A stretch of 27,235 nucleotides of DNA from Thermoplasmata archaeon (GCA_030037035.1 JASHSA010000039.1:1-27235), one strand, 5' to 3'; counted from the stretch's first letter, positions 7,643 through 15,196 are shown. The notes: generated from the sequence alone by a model not told the origin. Translations and numbers: made by a program.

Positions 7643-8583
7643 CGGGCCTCCGGGGCGACGTGCGACGGCGCGCGGCCCTCCTCGAGGGCCCGGAGGACCT
7701 CGGCGACGACCCCGGCGCCGGCCCTGCGCTGCGCCTCCTCGGTCGACGCCCCCAGGTGCGGCGTCGGGATCACGCGGGGGTCCTCGAGGAGCTCGCGCCG
7801 GCCCGGCGGCTCGACCTCGTAGACGTCCAGCGCCGCGCCGGCGAGGTGACCGCGGCGCAGCGCGTCCAGGAGCGCCGCCTCGTCCACGAGCGCGCCGCGC
7901 GCGACGTTGACGAGGAACGCCCCCGGCCGCATCGCCGCGATCGCCCGGGCGTCGATCAGGTGGTGGTTCTCCGGGGTGAGGGCGGCGTGGACGCTCACGA
8001 TGTCGGCGTCGCCGAGCAGCCGCTCCAGCGGGAGGAGCTCGGTCCGGTCGGGGCTGGCCGCCACGAACGGGTCGAACGCCACGGTCCGGACCCCGAACGG
8101 CGCCAGGCGCGCCGCGACCTCCCGGGCGATCCGCCCGTAGCCGACGAAGCCGACCGTGCGGCCGGCGAGCTCGTGGCCGTGCGTGCCCTTCTCCCACCGG
8201 CCGGCCCGCGTCGCCGCGATCGACGGGAGCAGCTCCCGCACGAGCAGCAGGCAGAGCGCGACCGTCAGCTCGGCGACGCTCGTCGTCGCCGCCTGCGGGA
8301 CGTTGACGACCCGGATCCCGCGGGCACGCACCGCGTCGACGTCGACGTTGTCGAGGCCGACCCCGGCGCGGGCGACGAGCGCGAGGCGGGGGGCGCCCGC
8401 GATCAGCGCGGCCGTCACGCGCGTGCGGCTCCGCACGATCAGCCCCCAGGCGGCGCCGAGGTGGCCGGCGAGCTCGGCGGGGGCCGCGCTCGCGTCGACG
8501 ACGCGGCACGGACCCGCCCGGAGCGTCGCGAGCGCGTCGCGGTCGATCGGGTCCGCGACGACGACCAGCGGCAGCTCGGCCAT
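7639..8583 (-). CDS. serA: D-3-phosphoglycerate dehydrogenase, short form
   Basis: A 314-residue D-2-hydroxyacid dehydrogenase, most likely oxidising 3-phosphoglycerate with NAD+ as the first step of serine synthesis. ARAGVGLDNVDVDA (71-84) and VNVPQAATTSVAELT (93-107) are characteristic of SerA. The Rossmann loop is VGYGRIAREVA (148-157), with the third glycine replaced by alanine. The catalytic Arg is in NVARG (R229), and the catalytic His is H276 in TPHLGAS. The protein ends about there: the C-terminal regulatory ACT domain is absent, so feedback inhibition by serine through ACT is not expected. The start is the ATG at 8583, 27 bases after a TATA-like stretch that overlaps the stop of the MoxR gene. 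Another 2-hydroxyacid substrate is possible, but coupling to the aminotransferase favours SerA. Confidence 0.9.
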   Translation of the reverse strand: MAELPLVVVADPIDRDALATLRAGPCRVVDASAAPAELAGHLGAAWGLIVRSRTRVTAALIAGAPRLALVARAGVGLDNVDVDAVRARGIRVVNVPQAATTSVAELTVALCLLLVRELLPSIAATRAGRWEKGTHGHELAGRTVGFVGYGRIAREVAARLAPFGVRTVAFDPFVAASPDRTELLPLERLLGDADIVSVHAALTPENHHLIDARAIAAMRPGAFLVNVARGALVDEAALLDALRRGHLAGAALDVYEVEPPGRRELLEDPRVIPTPHLGASTEEAQRRAGAGVVAEVLRALEEGRAPSHVAPEAR

Positions 8584-8606
8584 CGGGCCGCCGAGCGGGG
8601 CTCCGC

Positions 8607-8614
8607 TCAAAAGC
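8607..8614 (-). promoter_or_regulatory. TATA-like box of serA inside the moxR stop region
   Basis: On the - strand the sequence is GCTTTTGA, and its TGA is the stop codon of the MoxR gene. The centre is about 27 bases from the serA ATG, giving a leaderless start. The serine pair can thus be transcribed separately from the MoxR cluster. Confidence 0.5.
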
Positions 8615-9584
8615 CCTTTGCGGCCGGCGCCGCCGCGCGCGACTTCGGCACCGCCGTCTTCTCGAGCGCGGTGCGCACGATCGCCTCGCCGCGGATCCCG
8701 CGGATCCACGGCTCCGGCTTCACGAGGATCCGGTGCGCGAGCGCCGGCTCGGCGAGCGCCTTGACGTCGTCCGGGACGACGTAGTCGCGCCCGGCGAGGA
8801 GCGCGCGGGCGCGCGCGAGCTTCTGCAGCGCGAGGGAGCCGCGCGGGGAGGCGCCGACCTCGCTGCGGGCGTCGTCGCGCGTCGCGCGGACGAGGTCGAC
8901 GATGTAGCCGGCGACCGACGCGTCGATCTCGACCGACTCGACCGCGAGCTGCAGGGTGCGGAACGTCGCGAGGTCGATCACCTTGGGGGCGTCGACGCGG
9001 TCGTCCTTGCGGGCGCGCCGCCGGGCGAGGATCGTGCGCTCCTCCTCGACGTCCGGGTAGCCGACGCGCAGGCGGAGGAGGAACCGGTCGACCTGCGCCT
9101 CGGGGAGCGGGTACGTCCCCTCGAGCTCCAGCGGGTTCTCGGTCGCGAGGACGAGGAACGGCCGCGGCAGGGCGTACGTCGTCCGCTCGCTCGTCACCTG
9201 GTACTCCTGCATCGACTCGAGCAGCGCCGACTGGACCTTCGGCGGCGCGCGGTTGATCTCGTCCGCGAGCAGGACGTTCGTGAACAGCGGGCCGGGCCGG
9301 AACGTGAACGTCCCCTTGCCGGCGTCGAGGATCTCGCTCCCCGTGATGTCGTGGGGAAGGAGGTCGGCGGTGAACTGGATCCGCTGGAAGCCGAGCCCGA
9401 GCGCGAGCGCGAACGACCGCGCCATCAGGGTCTTGCCGAGCCCGGGGAGGTCCTCGATGAGCAGATGGCCGTCGGCGACGAGCCCCGTCAGGATCGTCTC
9501 GACGGCCTGCGTCCGCCCGACGACCGCGGTGCGGACCGACTGGCGGACCTTCTCCGCGACCGCCTTCGCGCCCTCCGAGTTCAT
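8607..9584 (-). CDS. MoxR-family AAA+ ATPase
   Basis: A 325-residue MoxR ATPase. Walker A is DLPGLGKT (45-52), Walker B is LLADEIN (105-111), followed by the MoxR hallmark NRAPPKVQSALLESMQEYQV, sensor 1 in LATENPLE, and EGTYPLPEAQVDRFLL. The C-terminal AAA lid domain (about residues 210-310) includes EVGASPRGSLALQKLARARALLAGRDYV, as in the family. MoxR proteins act as chaperone-like ATPases that remodel or load metal into partner proteins, usually working with a DUF58 protein and von Willebrand-type adaptors. Here the DUF58 and DUF4129 genes lie just upstream on the same strand, separated by 257 bases with their own small TATA-like site. The last residues (RAAAPAAKGF) look like a disordered tail. 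The family is certain; the target is unknown. Confidence 0.94.
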   Translation of the reverse strand: MNSEGAKAVAEKVRQSVRTAVVGRTQAVETILTGLVADGHLLIEDLPGLGKTLMARSFALALGLGFQRIQFTADLLPHDITGSEILDAGKGTFTFRPGPLFTNVLLADEINRAPPKVQSALLESMQEYQVTSERTTYALPRPFLVLATENPLELEGTYPLPEAQVDRFLLRLRVGYPDVEEERTILARRRARKDDRVDAPKVIDLATFRTLQLAVESVEIDASVAGYIVDLVRATRDDARSEVGASPRGSLALQKLARARALLAGRDYVVPDDVKALAEPALAHRILVKPEPWIRGIRGEAIVRTALEKTAVPKSRAAAPAAKGF

Positions 9585-9841
9585 CGGGTCCTCTCCGCGG
9601 GACGGCGCGCCCTCATAACGGGGCCGGCCCGGCGCGGCCGATGTGCCCCGTCCGTAACGATCCGCGTCACCGTAGGCGGCTGCCCTCTCGGCGGTCTGAC
9701 CCCGGCCGGGGTATCGGACACCGGGGTTGTCCTCGCGTCACGCTCGGCGGACGACCCGTCCGCGTTGAGTCGGGAGGGACCCTTCGTCGGTACCCGGGCG
9801 GCGGCGTGAGCCGCGCCGGTCGACCCAACGCGGAGGGGCTC
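9585..9841 (-). other. 257-base gap inside the MoxR/DUF58 locus
   Basis: The space holds a TATA-like GTTATG on the - strand at 9614-9619, about 32 bases before the MoxR start. No convincing gene is seen on either strand. Short frames here show none of the clean protein character of the flanking genes. No clear terminator or RNA fold is recognised. Confidence 0.4.
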
Positions 9842-10375
9842 CTAAGCATGCTGCCTCGCGCCCGAGGTGAGCGACTGCGGCCGCCCGAGCAGGATCGCGA
9901 GCAGCACGAACGCCGCGGCGAGGAGCCCGGCGGCGACCCCGATCTCGGGGGCGGACGCCGGCAGCGACAGGCTGATCGCCCACGCGAGGCCGACCGCGAG
10001 CGACGCGAGCGCGATCGTCGGGGCGGCCCGTCGCCCGCCGCCGCTCGCGCGCGCGGGGTCGTCGGCGAGCCAGAGGAGGAACGCGAGCCCGGCGAGCCCG
10101 CCGAACAGCTCGGCGGCGTCGACCGGCGGCGAGGTCAGCGCGAGGACGGCGAGGGCGACCAGCGCCGGCGCGACCGAGAGGGCGGTCCGGAGCCCGGCGC
10201 GGGAGCCCCTTCGGAGGCGCCAGACGGAGGAGACGACGACCCCTCCGACCCCGATCGCGGGGCCCGCGTAGTCGGGAAGGCCCCCGACCAGGCCGAAGAG
10301 GCCGGCGGAGAAGGCGAACAGCGCGGTCGTCGCAAAGCCGCCCCCCTGGTCGGGCCGCCCGGAGGGGACGCTCAC
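9842..10375 (-). CDS. Small polytopic membrane protein of the MoxR/DUF58 locus
   Basis: A 177-residue integral membrane protein of unknown function with about six predicted membrane helices (roughly residues 14-32, 38-52, 64-80, 86-104, 118-138 and 144-164). Loops are short, with arginine-rich positive stretches (RRGSRAG, GGGRRAA) that fix topology. The GTG at 10375 is chosen because it overlaps the TGA of the DUF58 gene as GTGA (10372-10375), the junction type used throughout this locus. Many MoxR/DUF58 clusters carry membrane proteins of no recognised family that probably anchor the complex. I see no catalytic motif. The hydrophobicity makes the frame convincing although no family is recognised. 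Confidence 0.75.
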   Translation of the reverse strand: MSVPSGRPDQGGGFATTALFAFSAGLFGLVGGLPDYAGPAIGVGGVVVSSVWRLRRGSRAGLRTALSVAPALVALAVLALTSPPVDAAELFGGLAGLAFLLWLADDPARASGGGRRAAPTIALASLAVGLAWAISLSLPASAPEIGVAAGLLAAAFVLLAILLGRPQSLTSGARQHA

Positions 10376-11679
10376 GAGACCCTCCGATACGTCGGACGCC
10401 GCAGGACCCGCGCGAGCGGCTCCAGCGTCCAGTAGTCGTCCCAGTCGACGACCGGCCCGTGGACCCAGAGGTCGGAGAGCCGCACGCGGCGCTCGAGCCG
10501 CTCGAGGCGGACGGCGATCGGCTCGTCCGCCGGGTCGAGCCCTCCGGTCCCCCGGCGCATCGGGAGCGGGGACGGGCTCAGCAGGACGACCGGGAACCCC
10601 TGGCGACGGACGTACGGCACGAGGTCGAACGTCGGGTCGCCCGCCCAGCTCGAGACGACGAGGACGGTGACGCCGGGCCGGTAGAACCGGCGCAGCCCGA
10701 GCGCGCACCGCTCGCTCGGCCCGGCGACCTCCGCGCGGCGCGACGCGAGGATCGCCCGGAGCAGGCGGACGCGGTGGATGCGCCCGGTCGAGAGCGGCAC
10801 CGCCTCGACGAACTCCCCGAACGCCGCGAACCCGATGCGGACCTTGGCGCGCAGGAACGACTCGGCGATGCCGTAGACCGCCGCGCGGGCGACGCCGAGG
10901 AGGCGCTCGTCGAACTCCGGACCGTAGTCGCTCGGGCGGACGTCCAGCAGGACGACGAGGTCCCCCGTGCGCTCGAGCTGGTAGTCGTTCGCGAGCAGGT
11001 GCCCGGCCCGCGCGCTCGCCCGCCAGTTGATCCGCCGCGGCGGCTCGCTCGGGTCCGCCGCGCGGATCCCGAAGAACTCCCCGCTCGGGCCGATCGTCCT
11101 CGAGCGGCTCTCCCCCGGCGCCGGGATCGTGCGCTGGAGCCGGAGCTGGGCCGTCCGCTGCAGTCCGGGCGGGTAGCGCTCGAGCATCAGGATCGGGCGC
11201 GCCCCCTCGAGCGTGCGCTCGGTGAGGCCGAGCGGGTCGCGCAGGACGACCCGCGGCGGCGGAACGGTCAGGATCGACGGCTCGTGGAGCCGCCAGCGCA
11301 GCGTGAACCGGATCGCCGTCGGCTCGCGCGTGTAGCGGATCGGACCGAGCTCGGTGACCCCGTCGACCGCCGGCATGACGACCCCGACGTCCCGGGCGGA
11401 GGAGCCGAAGTTCCCCCGGAGCAGCCCGGTCACGACGACGTCGGCGCCGAGCCCGCCGGTCTGCCAGCTGAGGTCGACGTCGGCGAGGCCGACGGGCACG
11501 TGCAGGCCGGCGAGCACCGGCGCGAGCAGGAACGGCAGCCCCGCGAAGAGCGGCACCGGGTCCCGCAGCGCGATGGAGCTGACGGCGAGCAAGGCGCCGA
11601 AGGCGAGCAGCAGGTACGTCCTCGGGGTCCAGCGCACGGGCTCCGCCGGAGGCTCGGGGATCGGCTCGTCCAGGTTCAT
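10372..11679 (-). CDS. DUF58 membrane-anchored protein
   Basis: A 435-residue DUF58 protein, the usual partner of MoxR ATPases. Two membrane helices lie near the N-terminus (about 22-38 and 43-60). An external or cytosolic beta-rich region follows, then the DUF58 core GESRSRTIGPSGEFFGIRAA, where the DPSEPPRRINWRASAR stretch (about residues 210-225) is the family's hallmark. VVLLDVRPSD (about residues 243-252) corresponds to the MIDAS-like strand of the vWA-like fold, but DxSxS is degenerate (D-V-R-P-S). The ATG overlaps the stop of the upstream small membrane protein gene (ATGA, 11676-11679), and its own stop overlaps the next start. A role with MoxR in assembling or modifying an envelope complex is inference from family context. 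Confidence 0.9.
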   Translation of the reverse strand: MNLDEPIPEPPAEPVRWTPRTYLLLAFGALLAVSSIALRDPVPLFAGLPFLLAPVLAGLHVPVGLADVDLSWQTGGLGADVVVTGLLRGNFGSSARDVGVVMPAVDGVTELGPIRYTREPTAIRFTLRWRLHEPSILTVPPPRVVLRDPLGLTERTLEGARPILMLERYPPGLQRTAQLRLQRTIPAPGESRSRTIGPSGEFFGIRAADPSEPPRRINWRASARAGHLLANDYQLERTGDLVVLLDVRPSDYGPEFDERLLGVARAAVYGIAESFLRAKVRIGFAAFGEFVEAVPLSTGRIHRVRLLRAILASRRAEVAGPSERCALGLRRFYRPGVTVLVVSSWAGDPTFDLVPYVRRQGFPVVLLSPSPLPMRRGTGGLDPADEPIAVRLERLERRVRLSDLWVHGPVVDWDDYWTLEPLARVLRRPTYRRVS

Positions 11680-12080
11680 GAGCGTCCTTCGAGGTCGTCC
11701 AGGCGACCGGCGAGGTAGCGCCGGAACTCCTCCGGCGGCAGGGTGACGAGCGCGGCGATCTCCGGCCCCGTCCGGGCCGGGAGGTCCGGCCGGACGATGC
11801 GGCGCTCGAGGAGGTCAACGGTCAGGACGATATCCTCCCGGCCCGGCTCGCCGCCCGTGAACGCCTCGCGCACGCTCCCGAGATGGACCGGCGGGGCGAA
11901 CGCGCGGCGGGCCCGGTCGGTGCGCCGCTGGAGCAGCGGCTCGACGAACGAGAGCGCGGCGGCGACGACCGCGACGGTCGCGGCCGGCACCGCGATGGAG
12001 TACTGATCCCCGGCGGCGAACGTGACGAGCAACGCGACCCCCGCGAGGAGGGGCCACCACCAACCGATCGGCGCCTTCAC
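11676..12080 (-). CDS. Two-helix membrane protein of the DUF58/DUF4129 operon
   Basis: A 134-residue protein with two membrane helices (about residues 7-23 and 28-46), then a charged soluble domain (about 50-134) likely facing the cytosol. The soluble part contains EDIVLTVDLLERRIVRPDL and LPPEEFRRYLAGRLDDLEGRS, predicted helices. No family is recognised. The GTG at 12080 is chosen because it forms a GTGA overlap with the TGA of the DUF4129 gene (12077-12080) and because the protein begins MKAPIGWWWPLLAG, a natural start to a membrane helix. Its own stop overlaps the DUF58 start. In position it corresponds to the small membrane gene often found between DUF4129 and DUF58 genes. Confidence 0.75.
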   Translation of the reverse strand: MKAPIGWWWPLLAGVALLVTFAAGDQYSIAVPAATVAVVAAALSFVEPLLQRRTDRARRAFAPPVHLGSVREAFTGGEPGREDIVLTVDLLERRIVRPDLPARTGPEIAALVTLPPEEFRRYLAGRLDDLEGRS

Positions 12081-13186
12081 GCCGCGGCCCCGCCGTGGAC
12101 GAGGTCGTGCTCGACGGCCTGCATCGTCTGGACGTAGCGCTCGGCGTCGGCCCCGCCGAGCGCGTGGTTCGAGTAGCACGCCTCCTCGAACATCCGCGTC
12201 ACGACCGCCGAACGCTCCGGCAGCACCCGCAGCCGGCTCAGGACGGTGCGCTCGATCTCCTCCGGCGTGGCGCTCTCCAGGCCGTGCACCCCGCCGCCGA
12301 TCCCCGAGAGCAGTCGGCCGTAGAGCCGGACGATCGTCTCGCGCGCGCTCTCGCCGGACTCGATCGCGAGACGCGCGTCGTGGAAGGCGAGTCGGACCTC
12401 CTTCGCGGACGGTCCGCCGGCGGTGCCGCCCCCGCTACGGGGTCGGTCGAGCAGCCGGGACAGGACCCCCGGCACGGAGAGCAGGCCGACGGTCACCGAG
12501 AGCGCCCCCGCCAGCGCGACGAACACCCAGTTCGAGATGATGATGCGGAAGCCGCCGGTCGAACGCGCCCCCGGAACGGTCGCGCTCGAGTTGTTGTGGC
12601 CGCCGGAGCCGTGCCCCCCGTTGCCGTTCCCGCCGGTCCCGTTGTTGCCGCCGGTCGTGTTGTTCCCGCCGCCATGGCCCCCGGTGCCGTTGCTCGAATT
12701 GCCGGGGCCGGAGCCGTTCCCGGGGTCCCCCGTGCCGTTCGAGCCGTTCCCGCCCCCGGAGCCGTGGTGACCGGTGGTGTTGTTCGCGGGCGGCGCGCCG
12801 CCCGCCCCTCCGCCCGAGCCGCTCCCGCCGGTTCCGAGGGTCACGGTCGTGCTCTTGTTCCAGCCCTCGTGCAGGATCGCGGCCGAGAGCACGGCGACGA
12901 CGGCGAGCGCGAGCAGGACGGTCACGGCGACGCGGAGGGCGAACGCGACGCGGGTCACGAGGACCCATCGCATCACGTAGGCGACGAGGCCGACCAAGAG
13001 CGGCCCGAAGAACAGCGCGCCCCACATCGGCGCCGAGAACGTGAAGTTCGTCTCCGTGGCGTGGCGGGGTTGCAGGAGGGGCGCGGGCCCGACGAGGACG
13101 GTCGAACCGACCCCGACGAGGACGACGACCAGAACGAGGAGCATCAGTCCGAAGGAGGACACCCGGAGGCGAGCGGTCTCCGCCAT
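12077..13186 (-). CDS. DUF4129 membrane protein with long sequon-rich external linker
   Basis: A 369-residue membrane protein. Predicted layout: helix 1 (12-33), a short outer loop with an NFT sequon (47-49), helix 2 (53-72), helix 3 (82-105), a Gly/Asn/Ser/Thr linker (106-213), helix 4 (214-240), and a cytosolic DUF4129 domain (about 260-360). The last is recognised from ESGESARETIVRLYGRLL, TPEEIERTVLSRL and MFEEACYSNHALG. DUF4129 domains accompany MoxR/DUF58 and transglutaminase genes; their role is unknown. The linker contains 13 N-X-S/T sequons and no cysteine. A paralogue lies directly upstream. The ATG at 13186 has GGAGGTGA about ten bases before it, so this message probably has a short leader with a ribosome site. 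Confidence 0.85.
   Translation of the reverse strand: MAETARLRVSSFGLMLLVLVVVLVGVGSTVLVGPAPLLQPRHATETNFTFSAPMWGALFFGPLLVGLVAYVMRWVLVTRVAFALRVAVTVLLALAVVAVLSAAILHEGWNKSTTVTLGTGGSGSGGGAGGAPPANNTTGHHGSGGGNGSNGTGDPGNGSGPGNSSNGTGGHGGGNNTTGGNNGTGGNGNGGHGSGGHNNSSATVPGARSTGGFRIIISNWVFVALAGALSVTVGLLSVPGVLSRLLDRPRSGGGTAGGPSAKEVRLAFHDARLAIESGESARETIVRLYGRLLSGIGGGVHGLESATPEEIERTVLSRLRVLPERSAVVTRMFEEACYSNHALGGADAERYVQTMQAVEHDLVHGGAAA
12557..12871 (-). repeat. Low-complexity Gly/Asn/Ser/Thr linker-coding stretch
   Basis: Codons for residues 106-210 of the DUF4129 protein form an irregular low-complexity run of GGN, NNT, NGT and HGSGG units. Asn-X-Ser/Thr sequons occur at N110, N135, N136, N147, N150, N157, N163, N166, N175, N176, N182, N198 and N199. 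The DNA is imperfectly repetitive and so could vary in length between strains. Confidence 0.75.
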
Positions 13187-13222
13187 CGTCCCTCGCTCAC
13201 CTCCCCTAGGGGCGCTCCGCGG

Positions 13223-13234
13223 TTAACCCCTTGC
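13223..13234 (-). promoter_or_regulatory. Promoter word of the second DUF4129 gene
   Basis: The - strand reads GCAAGGGGTTAA. The same 11-base word GCAAGGGGTTA occurs before the paralogue at 14239-14250. It looks like a purine-rich BRE followed by a weak TATA, about 38 bases before the ATG at 13186. Confidence 0.45.
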
Positions 13235-13248
13235 GAAATTAGATATCG

Positions 13249-13253
13249 AAAAA
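13249..13253 (-). terminator. T-rich terminator candidate after the first DUF4129 gene
   Basis: On the - strand a GGCGGTTTTTCGATATC stretch contains a T5 run about 33 bases after the stop at 13286, in a locally A/T-rich patch. Archaeal termination needs mainly a T tract. The patch also precedes the next promoter, so the role is tentative. Confidence 0.35.
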
Positions 13254-13285
13254 CCGCCCGAGAACGCTCCGCCCACGGCCGACCC

Positions 13286-14176
13286 TCACGACGCCGTCGC
13301 CTTCGTCCGGCTCAGGTCGGCCTGCACGATGCCGAACACGGCGCGGCAGCGCCCGGCCGCCTCGGGGCCCATCGGGTGCGTCGAGTAGCGCGCCTCCTCG
13401 AACAGCAGCGTGAGCTCGTGGGCCGCGTGCGGCTGGACCCCGAGGCGCTCGAGGACCGCGGTCCGGATCTCGCTCGCCGTGAGGTACGGTACGCCCGCGA
13501 AGCGCGGCTCGAGGACCCCGAGGAGCCGGACGTAGAGACGGACGATCGTCTCTCGTGCGTCCTCGCCGCGGTCGATCGCCGAGCCGGCCTCCGCGACGGC
13601 CTCCCGGACCCGCGCCCGGTCGACCGGGGGCGCGCGCGGGGACCGCGGCGACCCTCCGACGACCCGGCCGATCACCCCGGGAAGCGCGAGGAGCGCGACC
13701 AGGCCGGTGAGCCCGAGGGCGATCGCGATGCCCATCCAGGCCGTCACCTTGAAGATCGTCGTGCCGGGGACCGGGGCCGGCGAGCTGTTCCCCGAGCCGC
13801 CGTGCGGCGGCGGAGGGGTCGTCTGGTTCTTGGGGGCCGGGCTGCTCACGTAGGAGATCGTCCCCGAGCTCGAGCCGTGCGTGGCGACCAGGACGTAGAC
13901 GAAGAGGACCGCGAGCGCGAGCAGGACCGCGAAGGCGACCTTGCTGATCCGGGAGACCGAGCGCCGGTCGAGGATCCTCTGCGCCGCCAGGACCGTCACG
14001 CCGACCAGCAGCGGGCTCAGGAAGATCAGTCCCCACATCGTCATCGGCAGATCGACGACCAGCTCCCCGGCGCGCGGCGTGGGGGGCGTCGGGGCGGCGA
14101 CCGCGAGGAGGCTCGCGACGATCCCGATCGCGAGCGCCAGGCCCAGGACGACCGGCAGGAAACGGAGCCCTCGCAT
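13286..14176 (-). CDS. DUF4129 membrane protein, shorter paralogue
   Basis: A 296-residue paralogue of the next gene with the same architecture. Helix 1 is at 7-28, helix 2 at about 46-65, helix 3 at about 80-98, the external linker at about 99-138 with two sequons (N117, N130) and proline runs, helix 4 at about 145-172, and a cytosolic DUF4129 domain at about 185-290. RGEDARETIVRLYVRLL, TASEIRTAVLERLGV and LLFEEARYSTHPMG align closely with the corresponding stretches of the other copy. The linker is about 40 residues against about 108 in the paralogue. The ATG at 14176 is the only plausible start, since the upstream frame lacks ATG, GTG or TTG in the leader. The two copies are separated by a T-tract and a second promoter, so they need not be equally expressed. 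Confidence 0.85.
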   Translation of the reverse strand: MRGLRFLPVVLGLALAIGIVASLLAVAAPTPPTPRAGELVVDLPMTMWGLIFLSPLLVGVTVLAAQRILDRRSVSRISKVAFAVLLALAVLFVYVLVATHGSSSGTISYVSSPAPKNQTTPPPPHGGSGNSSPAPVPGTTIFKVTAWMGIAIALGLTGLVALLALPGVIGRVVGGSPRSPRAPPVDRARVREAVAEAGSAIDRGEDARETIVRLYVRLLGVLEPRFAGVPYLTASEIRTAVLERLGVQPHAAHELTLLFEEARYSTHPMGPEAAGRCRAVFGIVQADLSRTKATAS

Positions 14177-14238
14177 CGGCCCCGGGGCCGAGAGCGACGT
14201 CGTCGACCTCCCTCGGCCCGGTACCGCCCTGCCGACCG

Positions 14239-14250
14239 ATAACCCCTTGC
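14239..14250 (-). promoter_or_regulatory. Promoter word of the first DUF4129 gene
   Basis: The - strand reads GCAAGGGGTTAT, sharing 11 bases with the site at 13223-13234. It lies about 63 bases before the ATG at 14176, which implies a leader of roughly 35-40 bases if it acts as BRE plus TATA. Confidence 0.4.
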
Positions 14251-14277
14251 GGGGGCCCCGGGAGGGCGGGAGCGGCC

Positions 14278-15174
14278 CTACCGGGCCGCGGCCGGAGCGC
14301 CGGCCTCCGCCGGGGGCGGAGCCGGCCCGAGGAAGTAGAAGCAGCGTCGCTCGTGGGCGATCGAGACCGACGCGAAGTCGTCGACGACGTAGCCGAGGTC
14401 GAACGCCGCGCGGAACGCGTCGCGGCTGGCGTGGCGCCATCGCCGGACCGACGCCGGCTCGTGCGCGCGTATCGACGCGAGGTCGAACGGGACCTCCAGG
14501 TGCGCCCGCCGACCGTCCGGCTCGGCGACGGCCGTCGGCAGGCGGAGGCCGCTCTCCCCGAGCTCGGTCTCGACGAGCGGAGCGGCGCCGTCCAGGCGGG
14601 CAGCGTCCTCGGTCGCCGTGGGGAGGGTGCCGGCGAGGCGTCGCTCGACCGCAGGGTCGGCGAGCGTCCATCGGACATGCAGCCGATCGCTCTCGTCGCG
14701 GGGTCCGTCCGGCTCGGCGAGACGCCCGTAGTAGTTCGCCAGGAGCGCGTCCGGACGGGCCCCGAACCGACGCACGGAGAGCGAGGCGCTGGGGCGGTGG
14801 ACCGGGTCGAACGCCCAGCGGACCTCGCCGAGCCCGAGGCGGAGGACCTCGTCGCGCAGGAAGGCGCCGAGGCGGAATCCGACGCGGTGGTTCTGGTACT
14901 CGGGGCGAACGACCGTCGCGAGGACGTTCTGGTAGAGGGTCGTGCCATCCCAGCCGAGCGCCGCGACCGCGACCCCGGCGAGGTAGATGTCCGCGAACGC
15001 GCCGAGGACGAGCCCGCCGTTGTCCTGGAGCGTCCTCAGCGTCGGCGCTGGGACCGCGAGCGCGGCGTCCGCGCCGGGCGCCTCCCGCTGCAGCGTCTCG
15101 GCGTGGCGGAACTCCTCCGGCGTGCGCAGCGGGCGGAACGTGAAGTCCCGAGGTCCGCCGGCGGCGGTCGCCAC
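14278..15174 (-). CDS. GNAT-family acetyltransferase (COG3375-like)
   Basis: A 298-residue protein whose first half is a GNAT domain. The acetyl-CoA loop is VVRPEYQNHRVGFRLGAFLR (88-107), followed by EVRWAFDPVHRPSASLSVRR (117-136) and the characteristic LLANYYGRL (144-152). That DP..-(N)-NYYG pattern is typical of the COG3375 group of predicted acetyltransferases, whose substrate is unknown. The second half (about 160-285) is a beta-rich extension ending DLGYVVDDFASVSIAHERRCFYFL. The GTG at 15174 lies 26 bases after a GTTAAGT TATA-like box, which supports this start and a leaderless message. The Ala/Pro tail is probably disordered. It is a lone gene between the DUF4129 pair and a small membrane protein. 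Confidence 0.82.
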   Translation of the reverse strand: MATAAGGPRDFTFRPLRTPEEFRHAETLQREAPGADAALAVPAPTLRTLQDNGGLVLGAFADIYLAGVAVAALGWDGTTLYQNVLATVVRPEYQNHRVGFRLGAFLRDEVLRLGLGEVRWAFDPVHRPSASLSVRRFGARPDALLANYYGRLAEPDGPRDESDRLHVRWTLADPAVERRLAGTLPTATEDAARLDGAAPLVETELGESGLRLPTAVAEPDGRRAHLEVPFDLASIRAHEPASVRRWRHASRDAFRAAFDLGYVVDDFASVSIAHERRCFYFLGPAPPPAEAGAPAAAR

Positions 15175-15196
15175 GCCGCGACGACCCGGGGACGCT

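Noticed and set aside
9585..9841. A hidden gene between the six-helix protein and moxR
   Set aside because: No frame on either strand shows a start with a promoter plus protein-like composition; only the moxR TATA-like site is supported.
12585..12800. CRISPR or tandem-repeat array
   Set aside because: The repetitive look comes from Gly/Asn codons in a protein linker; there is no fixed repeat-spacer period.
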